From Streptomyces rishiriensis (lineage in GTDB: Bacteria > Actinomycetota > Actinomycetes > Streptomycetales > Streptomycetaceae), in the NCBI RefSeq assembly GCF_030815485.1, contig NZ_JAUSWV010000002.1, forward strand, positions 1,054,001 through 1,118,000: a DNA stretch of 64,000 bases. Direction: 5' to 3'. Of this stretch, positions 24,479 through 32,804 are shown one piece after another. Each line of letters starts with the position of its first letter. The stretch's first letter is position 1. The notes below the pieces were generated by a model. It was not told the DNA's origin and made no database searches. It was given only the letters and a program-made list of their open reading frames with translations. The translations under genes were made by a program, and so were the position numbers.

Positions 24479-24594
24479 GGGCGTCGTCCGTGGCCTGCGG
24501 GTCGCCGGGCGGCCGACGGGCTTCATCCGAGACCTGCCGGTAGCCGGGCGGCCGACGGGTACGTCCGTGACCTGGGGATCGCCGAGCGGGCGGG
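24479..24594. repeat. Three degenerate 38-39 bp tandem repeats
   Basis: Units at 24479-24517, 24518-24556 and 24557-24594 each begin GGG, contain TCCG-A/T-G and ACCTG or CCTGC, and end near GGGCGG. The first two share the ending CCGGGCGGCCGAC. They fill most of the gap between the two VOC genes. I see no coding role. Confidence 0.7.
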
Positions 24595-24736
24595 CGGCGG
24601 GGTGATTCAAAGGCCGGTCGTCGAGGCCGTCCGTCCAGGCCGGACCGTGTTTCGCGGGCCTCGGCGGCCACCGGATGCCGTGGCGCGGGTCGGGGCATAG
24701 CGTGCTGGAAGGGGTCCCTTTCGCGGAAGGAACGCC

Positions 24737-25501
24737 ATGAAGCTCGACGCGCCCGTGCCCGGCGGGCCCTGCTGGGCCGAGCTGGGGACGACCGACCTGG
24801 AGGCGGCGAAGCGGTTCTACGCGGAGCTCTTCGGCTGGCGCGCGGAGACGGATCCGCGCCAGGAGGCGGGCGGCTACACGGTCGCGCACCTCGGCGAAGC
24901 TGCCGTCGCGGCGCTCAGCCCCCTGTACCAGGAGGCACAGCCCTGCGCCTGGAACGTGTCGTTCGCGGTGACCGACGCGGATGTCAGCGCGCGACTGCTC
25001 ACGGAGGCCGGCGGCAAGGTGCTTGTCGGCCCGATGGACGTCTTCGACGTGGGCCGGTTCGTGGTCGCCCTCGACCCGGGCGGCGCCGCCTTCCAGCTGT
25101 GGCAGGCGCGGGCCTTCCCGGGGGCCGGGCTGTTCAACGCGCCCGGCTCGCTCGGCTGGGTGGAGCTGCTGACCCGCGATCGCCACCGGGCGGAGACCTT
25201 CTACACGACGGTGTTCGGCTGGACCGTCCGGTCGTCGGAGAACTACCTGCAGTGGGGCGTCGGCGGCGCGGACTTCGGCGGCATGATCACGATGGACGAG
25301 AAGTTCCCGCCCGAGGTGCCCCCGCACTGGCTGCCGTACTTCGCGGTGACGGACGTGGACGAGTCCACCCGGACGGCGACGGAGGCGGGCGGCACCGCGC
25401 TCATGGAACCGACCTCGGTGCCGGACGGCCCGCGGATCGCCGTACTGCGGGACCCGCAGGGCGCGGTGTTCGGCGTGTACCGGGCGGGTGACGAGGGCTG
25501 A
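24737..25501 (+). CDS. Two-domain VOC family protein
   Basis: A 254-residue protein with two glyoxalase modules in one chain. Residues about 11-125 begin CWAELGTTDLEAAKRFYAELFGW; about 136-252 begin GWVELLTRDRHRAETFYTTVFGW, giving an internal duplication typical of the large VOC group often annotated as hydroxylase or glyoxalase. GGVITM-like GGMITMDEKFPP near 179 and FAVTDVDESTRTATEAGGT near 204 match that group. Metal ligands are partly replaced by Glu, so catalysis is uncertain. An AAGGAA ribosome binding site precedes the ATG. Confidence 0.9.
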   Translation: MKLDAPVPGGPCWAELGTTDLEAAKRFYAELFGWRAETDPRQEAGGYTVAHLGEAAVAALSPLYQEAQPCAWNVSFAVTDADVSARLLTEAGGKVLVGPMDVFDVGRFVVALDPGGAAFQLWQARAFPGAGLFNAPGSLGWVELLTRDRHRAETFYTTVFGWTVRSSENYLQWGVGGADFGGMITMDEKFPPEVPPHWLPYFAVTDVDESTRTATEAGGTALMEPTSVPDGPRIAVLRDPQGAVFGVYRAGDEG

Positions 25502-25544
25502 CCGTCGACGGGCCGCCAGGCCGCCTCCCGCGCCGGCCCTGCGC

Positions 25545-26282
25545 TCAGACCCGCAGTGCCCTCATGTGTCCCTCGAGTCGGCTCAGCAACTCACCCAGCA
25601 GATCTGCCAGTTCGCCCTGTCGGCCGTCGTCGAGGGCGGACAGTACGGCGCTCTCGTAGACGAGCTGCTCGGGCATGATGCCGTCGACGAGGGCACGCCC
25701 GGCCTCCGTGAGGCGGAGGTGGGCGACACGCCGGTCCCGGGTGTCGACGCGACGGTCCACCAGTCCACGCTCGGTGAGCTGCTTGAGCCGCTTGGTGACG
25801 GCCGCCCCGGAGGAGAAGGTCTCACGGGCCAGTTCGCCGGGAGTCAGCTCATGGCCGGTGCGGCGCAGCGCACCGAGCAGGTCGAACTCCGCACGGCTCA
25901 GCCCGGCCCGCCGCAGGGGGGCGTCCTCGGCCTGCTGGAGGAGCGCGGCGCAGCGGTTCACGCGGCCGATGATCTCCATGGGGCCGGTGTCGAGGTCGGG
26001 CCGGACCGTCTGCCACTGCCGGACGACGGCGGCGACGGTGTCGTTGCGCACCGGCCGATCGGCCGGAACCGGCCGAACCGGCCGTAGCCCCTGTACCGGC
26101 TGCACCGGGTCGGCGGTGTCCGCTCGGCCACCGCTCTCCCGCGCGTCGCCGCCGTCCGCCCCGTCGCCGCTCCTCGGGCGGCCACCGGCGCTCCCGGGGC
26201 CATGGGCCCCCGGTCCCGTCCCGGCCGCGGGCCCTTCCCCCGTCCCGTTCCCGGCCGCCGACCGCCCGTGCGTCGCCGTCAT
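25545..26282 (-). CDS. MarR family transcriptional regulator
   Basis: A 245-residue regulator with an unusually long low-complexity N-terminus (about 1-95, rich in Gly, Pro, Ala, Asp, including PVQPVQGLRPVRPVP). The MarR domain (about 100-240) contains LSRAEFDLLGALRRTGHELTPGELAR, then SGAAVTKRLKQLTERGLVDR as recognition helix and DTRDRRVAHLRLTEAG as the wing. The start codon overlaps the stop of the FUSC transporter gene by four bases (ATGA at 26279-26282), so the two are translationally coupled. It probably represses the operon by binding the AT-rich dyad at 28070-28087. A shorter form starting within the linker is possible. Confidence 0.85.
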   Translation of the reverse strand: MTATHGRSAAGNGTGEGPAAGTGPGAHGPGSAGGRPRSGDGADGGDARESGGRADTADPVQPVQGLRPVRPVPADRPVRNDTVAAVVRQWQTVRPDLDTGPMEIIGRVNRCAALLQQAEDAPLRRAGLSRAEFDLLGALRRTGHELTPGELARETFSSGAAVTKRLKQLTERGLVDRRVDTRDRRVAHLRLTEAGRALVDGIMPEQLVYESAVLSALDDGRQGELADLLGELLSRLEGHMRALRV

Positions 26283-28051
26283 CGCCGTACGTCCTCCGCT
26301 CCCGTGCTCATGCTCGCGTCCCGGTCCAGGAGCAGCCCCTGGCGCCGTACCGTCGCCGCGAGCGTACGGTGTCCGCACTGTTCGGCCGACACGACCCGCT
26401 CCTCGGGCAGCGCCCGCTGCCACCACTCGCCGTAAGCGGCGTCGGCGGTGGCGCGCAGGTCGACCAGGGTGGCGGCGAGGCCGCGGCGGGCGGATTCCAG
26501 CGCTCCGGGGGCGGGGCGGGGCTCCGCCAGCAGGCGGGCGGCGCGCTCGCGGGTCCGTTCGACGGCTGTCAGGGCGTCCCCGAGACGGTCGCCGGCCCGC
26601 CGGTTGGTGACGGCGGCCGCGGCGACGAAACCGACCACGGCGCCGACGAGGGTGTCCACCAGCCGCTCGGTGATCAGCCGGCCCGAGTCCTGTACCTGCG
26701 CGAACTCGGTGATGAGCAGGGCCATCGGGGTCACGCAGACGCTGCCGAGCCAGTAGTTGCGGCTGATCAGCGCCTCGGCGCCGAAGTTCAGGGCGAGGCA
26801 GATCAGGACGAGGGCGGCCTGCGTGAGATGGGCGAGCGGGACGAGCGCGGCGAACGCGAGCACGCCGACCAGGTTGCCGACGACCCGCTGGACTCCGCGG
26901 CTCCAGGTGAGCGTGAGGTTCGCCTGGTAGAGGGACGCGGCGGTGACCAGGGCCCAGTAGGGGCGGCCGACACCGAGGGCGAGGGAGGCGTATCCGGCGA
27001 GGGCGCAACCGAGGGCGGTGTGTGCGGCGATCGGCGCGAGGGGGCGGAGACGGAGCCGCAGGGACGGCCGGCCGGTGGCGAGTTCGGCGTCGACGCCGAG
27101 GAGTTCGTCGTCGTCCACCAGGTCGCGCGGGTGCGGGACGGGACCGGTGCCGCGCAGGTCGCCGGCCCAGTCGCGCAGCCGCTTCGGGTCGGTGTCGGCG
27201 GGGGCGGCGAGGGCGATCTCGGCACGGACGACGAGACGCTCCAGGGCCCGGCGGGCCTGTGTGGCACGGGCCGACAGGAGGGTCTGCCAGGCGGCGTGCA
27301 CGGCGGCGGCCGCGGCGGCGCGGGTCCGGGCGTGCCCGTCGTCGGCGGCGCCCGTGGCGGCGTGGGCGGCGGCCGCGTCGAGGGCGTGGGCGGTGGCACG
27401 GCGCTCCGGGCCGTGCGGCCGCAGCAGCCCGGGCGCCATGCCGACGAGCCAGGCCCAGGCACCCGTGGCGAGTGCCAGTCCCAGATGGCCGGGAACCTGC
27501 CCGGGGGTCTGCGGTGCGAACAGCGCCGCCGAGCTGATGAAGGTGAAGACGACGTTGGCGGGCGGTCCGAGGCGGGTCGCGTCACAGAGGGCCTTCTGCG
27601 CGGCCGCGAGCAGGGCGCCGACGGTCACCAGGACGACGGCGTCGCCGGTCAGCGAGGCCGCGAGCAGGGCGACCGCCAGTCCTGAGGTCATGCCCAGCAC
27701 CACCCAGGCCAGGACCCGGGCCCGGGCCGCGTAGGGGCGGTTGTGGGCGTACAGGGCGCACAGGGACCCGGCCATCGTGTACATCGCCAGGTCCAGCCGG
27801 CCGAGGGCCAGCAGGATCAGGTTCGGCGGGGCGACGGCGGCGATCACGCTGAGGGCGGGCTTGAACCAGATGTCGGAGGGCCGCCCGAGGCGCAGCACTC
27901 CGGCGATGGGCAGGCGGTGTCCCCCGCGCGGCCCGCGCCGACGGCCGTGCTGCCGCCCCTCGGGCTGTCCGGCGTGCGGTTCGCGGCGGACTCCGGGGCG
28001 GTCTTCGGGGCGGTCTTCGGTTCGGGGGCGCTGAAAGTTCGCACTGCTCAT
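26279..28051 (-). CDS. FUSC family inner membrane protein (aromatic/hydrophobic compound efflux-like)
   Basis: A 590-residue membrane protein with two blocks of hydrophobic helices (about 65-205 and 335-470) separated by a polar alpha-helical region and followed by a cytosolic C-terminal domain, the FUSC/aromatic acid exporter (AaeB-like) plan. GRPYWALVTAASLYQ near 360 and GNLVGVLAFAALVPL near 388 mark the conserved FUSC core. It is likely an export permease or stress-response pump for small aromatic or hydrophobic acids. The 47-residue Arg-rich N-terminus suggests the true start may lie further downstream. It is cotranscribed with a MarR regulator by an ATGA overlap, a usual setup for ligand-induced efflux. 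Confidence 0.87.
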   Translation of the reverse strand: MSSANFQRPRTEDRPEDRPGVRREPHAGQPEGRQHGRRRGPRGGHRLPIAGVLRLGRPSDIWFKPALSVIAAVAPPNLILLALGRLDLAMYTMAGSLCALYAHNRPYAARARVLAWVVLGMTSGLAVALLAASLTGDAVVLVTVGALLAAAQKALCDATRLGPPANVVFTFISSAALFAPQTPGQVPGHLGLALATGAWAWLVGMAPGLLRPHGPERRATAHALDAAAAHAATGAADDGHARTRAAAAAAVHAAWQTLLSARATQARRALERLVVRAEIALAAPADTDPKRLRDWAGDLRGTGPVPHPRDLVDDDELLGVDAELATGRPSLRLRLRPLAPIAAHTALGCALAGYASLALGVGRPYWALVTAASLYQANLTLTWSRGVQRVVGNLVGVLAFAALVPLAHLTQAALVLICLALNFGAEALISRNYWLGSVCVTPMALLITEFAQVQDSGRLITERLVDTLVGAVVGFVAAAAVTNRRAGDRLGDALTAVERTRERAARLLAEPRPAPGALESARRGLAATLVDLRATADAAYGEWWQRALPEERVVSAEQCGHRTLAATVRRQGLLLDRDASMSTGAEDVRR

Positions 28052-28069
28052 ACCTAGTAATTTAGCATG

Positions 28070-28087
28070 TGTTTTACCAGTGAAACA
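28070..28087. promoter_or_regulatory. AT-rich dyad upstream of the FUSC-MarR operon
   Basis: TGTTTTACCAGTGAAACA is an inverted repeat with 7 of 9 pairs matching, in an AT-rich island (28051-28092) that stands out in this GC-rich DNA. It is 19 bp upstream of the FUSC start and is a candidate MarR operator. Confidence 0.5.
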
Positions 28088-28197
28088 TCACGTGCTCCGT
28101 CGAATGCCCCCCCCGTGTACACCCTTGCGCCCGCGTGCGCACGGTGTGCCGTGGGCATCGCAACCCTCGACTGCGAACGTCGAGCGGGGAGGTGCGC

Positions 28198-28740
28198 GTG
28201 CACGGACCGGCTTCGCCCGGCTGGCTGCTGGTGGCGCTGTGTGCGGCGACCGGGGCCTACTGCCTGCTGCGGATGCGCAGCGGGGTCGAGGAGCAGCGCA
28301 GGGCCGCGGGCGGTGAGGCGCTGATGGGCTTCGGAATGGCCGCGATGGCCGTACCCCCGGCGGCGTTCACCCCGCCCGCGTGGGCCTGGCCCCTTTTCGC
28401 GGCGGTCTTCGGGGCGGCCGCGCTGCGCGCCCTGTGGGCGGCTCGCACGAGCGCCCACCACCTGCACCATCTGGTCGGGGCGGGAGCCATGGTCTACATG
28501 GCGGCCGTGATGGCCGCCGCGCCCGCGCACCAGCACGGACACGGCGGCTCCGGCGTCCCGCTGCTCACGGGAGTGCTGCTGCTGTACTTCACCGGCTACG
28601 TCCTGCTCGCCGGGGTCCGGCTGCTGCCGGTGGCCGGGACGGGGGGCGCCGCCCTGGCCTGGGGCGACCGGCCCGAGGTGGCGCGGGCGTGCCGGCTGTC
28701 GATGGGGATGGGGATGCTCGCCATGCTGCTGACGATGTGA
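28198..28740 (+). CDS. DUF5134 domain-containing membrane protein
   Basis: A 180-residue polytopic membrane protein with five or so hydrophobic helices (about 9-24, 38-57, 61-76, 95-110, 124-142, 165-179). The His-rich loop HHLHHLVGAGAMVYMAAVMAAAPAHQHGHGG near 85-115 is a hallmark of DUF5134 and may bind metal. The GTG at 28198 is five bases after GGGGAGG; GTG at 28192 is an alternative. The M56 peptidase gene follows 81 bases later on the same strand, a pairing I recall from many Streptomyces genomes. The function is unknown. Confidence 0.85.
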   Translation: MHGPASPGWLLVALCAATGAYCLLRMRSGVEEQRRAAGGEALMGFGMAAMAVPPAAFTPPAWAWPLFAAVFGAAALRALWAARTSAHHLHHLVGAGAMVYMAAVMAAAPAHQHGHGGSGVPLLTGVLLLYFTGYVLLAGVRLLPVAGTGGAALAWGDRPEVARACRLSMGMGMLAMLLTM

Positions 28741-28821
28741 GCCCAACTCCGGCGTGGCCTGCGTCACTTCGCCGCGACAAGCCGTACCCCCGAGCGGCAC
28801 GCCGCTCATAGGGTGCTACCC

Positions 28822-29757
28822 ATGATGGTCCCCGCGGTACTGCTGCTGCTCGGTGCCCTGACCGCCGTGATCGCCCCCCGGCTGATCGCCCGGGCCGACT
28901 GGCCGGACCACGAACCGGTGGTCGCGCTGTGGGCGTGGCAGTGCGTGGTCGCCGCGGTTCTGCTGTGCTGTGCGCTGTCGATGACGCTCAGCGCGGCGGC
29001 GGCCTGGCAGGCGGTGCGCGGGCATGTCTTCGCGCCGGCCCCGCGCGCGGTGGTCGAGGCGTACGCGCTGGGCGCGACGGGCCCGTGGGCGGCGGCGACC
29101 GCGGTGGCGCTCGCGTGCGGCGGGCTGTGGAGCGGGGCGATGCTCGTGCGGGAGGTGCTGCGCAGCCGCGCCGGACACCGGTCCCGCCAAGCCGAACTCC
29201 GGTTGCGCGCACCGTTGTTGCCGGGCGAGAACGCCGCGTCCGGCCGACTGCTCGTACTGGAGGGTGAGCGGCCCGACGCCTGGTGGCTGGCGGGATCCGC
29301 ACCTCAACTGGTCGTCACCACCGCCGCGTTGCGCCGCCTGAAGGGACGGCAGCTGGACGCGGTGCTGGCACACGAGCGGGGGCACGCCCAGGCGCGTCAC
29401 GACTGGCTGCTCAACTGCTCGACGGCACTGGCCACCGGCTTTCCGCGGGTACCGGTCTTCGCCGCGTTCCGCGACGAGATGCACCGGCTGGTCGAGTTGT
29501 CGGCGGACGACATGGCCTCCCGTCGCTTCGGCCGGCTGACGACCGCGCTGGCACTGGTCGAACTCAACGAGGATCGGGGTGTGTTCGGCCCCGCTCCCGC
29601 CCCGCAGGCCCATGTCCCGCAGCGCGTCCACCGGTTGCTCACACCGTCCGGCCGCCTGACTGCGGCCCGCCGCCTGCGACTGACGGCGGCGGCCTCCCTC
29701 GTGCCGGTGGTCCCGGTCCTGGTGACCCTGGTCCCCGCGCTCAGAACCCTGGGCTGA
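28822..29757 (+). CDS. M56 family membrane metallopeptidase (BlaR1/HtpX-like)
   Basis: A 311-residue integral membrane zinc protease. Hydrophobic helices lie at about 3-22, 37-60, 81-100 and a last at 285-307. The zinc motif HERGH is in LDAVLAHERGHAQARHDWLLN near 179-200, and the third-ligand region is VELSADDMASRRFG near 224-237. M56 members such as BlaR1 degrade or activate a partner repressor after sensing a signal. The BlaI-type repressor normally found next to M56 genes is absent here; instead a DUF5134 protein precedes it. An ATG at 28825 or GTG at 28813 would change only the first residues. Confidence 0.9.
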   Translation: MMVPAVLLLLGALTAVIAPRLIARADWPDHEPVVALWAWQCVVAAVLLCCALSMTLSAAAAWQAVRGHVFAPAPRAVVEAYALGATGPWAAATAVALACGGLWSGAMLVREVLRSRAGHRSRQAELRLRAPLLPGENAASGRLLVLEGERPDAWWLAGSAPQLVVTTAALRRLKGRQLDAVLAHERGHAQARHDWLLNCSTALATGFPRVPVFAAFRDEMHRLVELSADDMASRRFGRLTTALALVELNEDRGVFGPAPAPQAHVPQRVHRLLTPSGRLTAARRLRLTAAASLVPVVPVLVTLVPALRTLG

Positions 29758-30383
29758 TCCCCACGCCCCGGAGAATCCGTCCCCGCGCGACCTGCCGCGC
29801 CGGCCGCGCGCGGGCCCAGCGCCTCCGGTGTCCGCCCTGGCATCCCGGCGTCCGGCTCGGCATCCCCCCGGTCGGCCCTGCGTCCCCGCCGACCGACCAT
29901 CCCGGGGACCCGCTGACCACCTCAGCTCCCACGGAACGGTCCTGCCCCGCGGCCGGAGAAGACCGACCGTATAAGCGGAACCGGCCGCCTCAGGGCACCG
30001 CCCCGAGCCACTGCGGGCATCGGACCGGCAAACCCCGCCCGCCCCCTTCGACCCGCCCGGTGCCTCCTGAGCCTCCTGAGCCGACAGAGCCACGGCCACC
30101 CCGCCCGTGCCGGCCGGCGCCTCGGGACCCGCGCCACCTCCCCGGCCAGGACGTCCGCCCCGAACAGGACAGGCCGCCCCGCAGCCAGGACATCCGCCCC
30201 CGAAGGACAGGCCACCCCCGCAGCCGGGACAGCCGTGCGGGGCGGTCGGGACAGCCGAGGGCAGCCGAGGCAGCCGCGCCGGAACCCGCCCCGGTCTCCC
30301 CGGAATGGAGGCCCACCGCTCCGGATACCCGACCGAGCACCCCTGGTTCGCTTCCGGCCCCACCCTTCGGCGAGGATCTCCGT
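29758..30383. other. Long C-rich, low-complexity intergenic region with a 39-bp direct repeat
   Basis: In this 626-base stretch the plus strand is strongly C-rich. Frames stay open only because of composition, and they read as Pro/Arg repeats. Two 39-bp near-copies sit at about 30146-30184 and 30185-30223 (both start CCAGGAC and end CCGCAG), with a third partial copy after them. I see no ribosome binding site, domain, operator or clear hairpin except that the PAP2 gene starts at its right end. It may be a decayed gene or an expanded spacer. Confidence 0.5.
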
Positions 30384-31055
30384 ATGCACCATCCGTCCGT
30401 CGACTCCCCGCCCCGCCTCGCGGGTCTGCGCGCGACGCTCCGGACCGCCCTGGTCCTGGGGCTGTGCTCCACCCTGCTCCTCGTCCTGGTCGCGGCCGAC
30501 TGGCATCCCCTGGTCTCCGCCGACGGCGACATCTCCCGCACCACCCACCGCTGGGCCGTCGCCGACCCCGACGTCACCCAGGTCTGCCGCATCCTCACGG
30601 ACTGGGTCTGGGACCCCCTGACCATGCGTCTGCTGGGGGCGGCGGTAGCCGTGTGGCTGGTGTGGCGGCACGGGGCGTGGTGGACGGCAGGGTGGCTGGT
30701 CGCCACGGCGGCGGTGGGCACACTGGTCCAGCAGTCGCTCAAAGCCGGGGTGGGCCGCGCCCGTCCGGTCTGGCCCGACCCGGTCGACTCCGCCCACTAC
30801 GGGGCATACCCCTCCGGGCACGCCCTGACGGCCACGGTGGTGTTCGGTCTCCTGCTGTGGCTGCTGCACCGGCACGGCGTCCCCCCGGTCGTGTGGCGTA
30901 CGGCGCTGGCGGTGGCGGTGGTCTCCGTGGTGGGCGTGGGGCTGACCCGGATCTGGCTGGGCGTGCACTGGCCCTCGGACGTCCTGGGCGGCTGGCTGCT
31001 GGGCGCCCTCCTGGTGGCGCTGGCGATCGCGGCCCACCTGCGGTGGCGCCCGTGA
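30384..31055 (+). CDS. PAP2 superfamily phosphatase
   Basis: A 223-residue membrane phosphatase with about six hydrophobic segments (22-39, 82-96, 102-118, 147-162, 168-188, 199-218). All three catalytic signatures are present: K120-x6-R127P (KAGVGRARP), PSGH at 143-146, and R189-x5-H195-x3-D199 (TRIWLGVHWPSD). The active site would face the outer leaflet. It would dephosphorylate a lipid phosphate such as phosphatidate or undecaprenyl diphosphate. The ATG at 30384 follows GAGGA; the frame extends far upstream through low-complexity DNA and is rejected there. Confidence 0.92.
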   Translation: MHHPSVDSPPRLAGLRATLRTALVLGLCSTLLLVLVAADWHPLVSADGDISRTTHRWAVADPDVTQVCRILTDWVWDPLTMRLLGAAVAVWLVWRHGAWWTAGWLVATAAVGTLVQQSLKAGVGRARPVWPDPVDSAHYGAYPSGHALTATVVFGLLLWLLHRHGVPPVVWRTALAVAVVSVVGVGLTRIWLGVHWPSDVLGGWLLGALLVALAIAAHLRWRP

Positions 31056-31150
31056 CGCTGCCGAGGCGGCGCCACGGTTACGCCCTGAAGTCCGCAGCGC
31101 CCAGAGACTCGCGGGCCCCGAGGTCCGCGGGGACCTGGGACTCGCTGGGC

Positions 31151-31194
31151 CCTGAGACCCGCGGGACCCTGAGACCCGCGGGACCCTGAGATCC
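31151..31194. repeat. 17-bp tandem repeat before the HAD gene
   Basis: CCTGAGACCCGCGGGAC is repeated perfectly at 31151-31167 and 31168-31184, followed by a partial third copy (31185-31194). More decayed copies appear to lie in 31100-31150. Confidence 0.85.
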
Positions 31195-31236
31195 AAAACC
31201 GGGTGTTCGGTTCCGCGGGGTTCGTAGACTCAGCCC

Positions 31237-31932
31237 ATGCGCATGACAGCCGTGTTGTTCGACTTCTCCGGGACCCTGTTCCGTATCGAGTCCGCCGAGT
31301 CCTGGCTGCGGGCGGTGCTGGAGGGGGCCGACGTCACGCTGCCCGCGTCGGAGTTCGCCGAGAAGGCGCGGGCGCTGGAGACGGCCGGCGCGCTGCCCGG
31401 CGGGGCGAGTCCGCTCCGGCTGCCCGCCGGGGTCGCCGAGTTGTGGCGGGTGCGGGACGAGAGCGCGGAGCTGCACCGAGCCGCGTACACGGGTCTGTCC
31501 CGTCAGGTGACGCTGCCCGACCCGGCGTTGCACGACGCCCTGTACGAACGGCACAGGATTCCGGCGGCCTGGGCGCCCTACCCCGACGCCCTCGACGTGC
31601 TGAGCGGGTTGCGCGAGCGCGGGCTCCGGGTCGGTGTGGTCAGCAACATCGGCTGGGACCTGCGCCCGGTGTTCCGGGAGCACGGCCTCGACCGGTACGT
31701 CGACGCGTACACACTGTCGTACGAGCACGGGTTCCAGAAGCCGGACCCCCGGCTGTTCACCGTCGCGTGCGAGGCACTGGACGCCGATCCCGGCGGAGTC
31801 CTGATGGTCGGTGACGACCGGCACGCGGACGGCGGGGCGGCGGCACTGGGCTGCGCGGTGCACTTCGTGGACCATCTGCCGGCGGCCGAACGCCCGGACG
31901 CGCTGCGGACGGTGCTGGGCTTGGTGGGGTGA
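31237..31932 (+). CDS. HAD family hydrolase
   Basis: A 231-residue haloacid dehalogenase-like phosphatase. Motif I is LFDFSGTLF with nucleophile D9; the usual second Asp (DxD) is replaced by Ser at position 11, as in some phosphonatase-like members. Motif II is GVVSNIGWD near 135-143, the motif III Lys is in YEHGFQKPDPR near 162-172, and motif IV is VLMVGDDRHADGGAA near 187-201. A helical cap (about 16-100) follows motif I. There is no ribosome binding site; TAGACT at 31225-31230 ends six bases before the ATG, so it is probably leaderless. It is followed by a TetR gene 188 bases later. The substrate is unknown. Confidence 0.9.
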   Translation: MRMTAVLFDFSGTLFRIESAESWLRAVLEGADVTLPASEFAEKARALETAGALPGGASPLRLPAGVAELWRVRDESAELHRAAYTGLSRQVTLPDPALHDALYERHRIPAAWAPYPDALDVLSGLRERGLRVGVVSNIGWDLRPVFREHGLDRYVDAYTLSYEHGFQKPDPRLFTVACEALDADPGGVLMVGDDRHADGGAAALGCAVHFVDHLPAAERPDALRTVLGLVG

Positions 31933-32081
31933 CCCGACGGCCCCGGCGCGCTCCCTGCCAACGGTCGCCTCAGGCACCCATTACGGGAGAAGCACGCCCA
32001 CTCTGGGCGATCCCCCGCGTCGCCCAGAGCAGGCGGCAGCCCGGTGTGCTCCGAACCGGAACCCCACCGGGTTGTCCTGAG

Positions 32082-32106
32082 TATAGTTGGCTGGCAGCCA
32101 GTCAAC
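32082..32106 (+). promoter_or_regulatory. Operator over the -10 region of the TetR gene at 32121
   Basis: GTTGGCTGGC (32086-32095) and GCCAGTCAAC (32097-32106) are inverted arms around a single central base, with one mismatched pair. The dyad overlaps a TATAGT hexamer at 32082-32087 and ends 14 bases before the start codon. This layout suggests autorepression. Confidence 0.7.
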
Positions 32107-32120
32107 GCAGGAGTTCCAGG

Positions 32121-32804
32121 ATGTCCCCGCGCAGCGCCTCGGTCAATGAAGAATTGCGGCGCCGTTCCAGGGAGCGGCTCCTTCAGGCCGCCGTGGAGCT
32201 GGTCGGCGAGCAGGGTTACGAGGCGACGACGCTCGGTGACATCGCGGACCGGGCCGGCTCGGCGCGCGGTCTGGTGTCGTACTACTTCCCCGGCAAGCGG
32301 CAGCTGGTCCAGTCCGCCGTGCACCGGCTGATGCACCGCACGCTGGAGGAGGCGCTCGAGCGGGAGCCGCGCACCGAGGACGGCCGGGAGCGGATGGCGC
32401 GGGCCATCGACGGCATCCTGGGCCTGGCCCGGGACCGTACGGTGCTGATGCGTCAGCACATGGCGGGCCTTCTGCAGGTCGAGGGGTTCGTGCAGTGTCC
32501 GGAGCAGCAGCGGCTGGCCGACCTGCTGCGGGACACCGCGGCCCGGCACGGGTCGCAGGACGTCGACCACGACTACCCGATGCTCCGCTCCCAGCTGATG
32601 GGAGCGGTCTACGCGATGGTGCTGCCGAACGTGCCCCTGCCGCTCACGACCCTGCGCGCCGAGCTGTTCGCGCGCTACCGGCTCGACTGGGAACAGGGGG
32701 TCCCGCCGGACGCCGAGGCGCCCGGCGGGAGGTGTGACACCGATCTGTCGCGCTTCTTCGCGACCGACCCGACGGCTCCGCGGAGCGAGGGTCAGTCGAA
32801 GTAG
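32121..32804 (+). CDS. TetR/AcrR family transcriptional regulator
   Basis: A 227-residue repressor. The HTH is in TTLGDIADRAGSARGLVSYYFPGKRQLVQSAV near 37-68, with the Tyr-Tyr-Phe signature of TetR recognition helices. The C-terminal ligand domain is helical with no recognisable subclass. The ATG at 32121 follows AGGAG at 32109-32113. A near-perfect 21-bp dyad lies immediately upstream and covers the -10, so it is probably autoregulated. The 3' end overlaps the end of the convergent LVIVD gene by 13 bases. The regulated target other than itself may be the upstream HAD gene or lie elsewhere. Confidence 0.9.
   Translation: MSPRSASVNEELRRRSRERLLQAAVELVGEQGYEATTLGDIADRAGSARGLVSYYFPGKRQLVQSAVHRLMHRTLEEALEREPRTEDGRERMARAIDGILGLARDRTVLMRQHMAGLLQVEGFVQCPEQQRLADLLRDTAARHGSQDVDHDYPMLRSQLMGAVYAMVLPNVPLPLTTLRAELFARYRLDWEQGVPPDAEAPGGRCDTDLSRFFATDPTAPRSEGQSK

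Noticed and set aside
29283..30383. Upstream extension of the PAP2 frame through the C-rich region
   Set aside because: The extension is low-complexity Pro/Arg sequence with no ribosome binding site and overlaps the M56 gene in another frame; PAP2 starts at 30384 with GAGGA.
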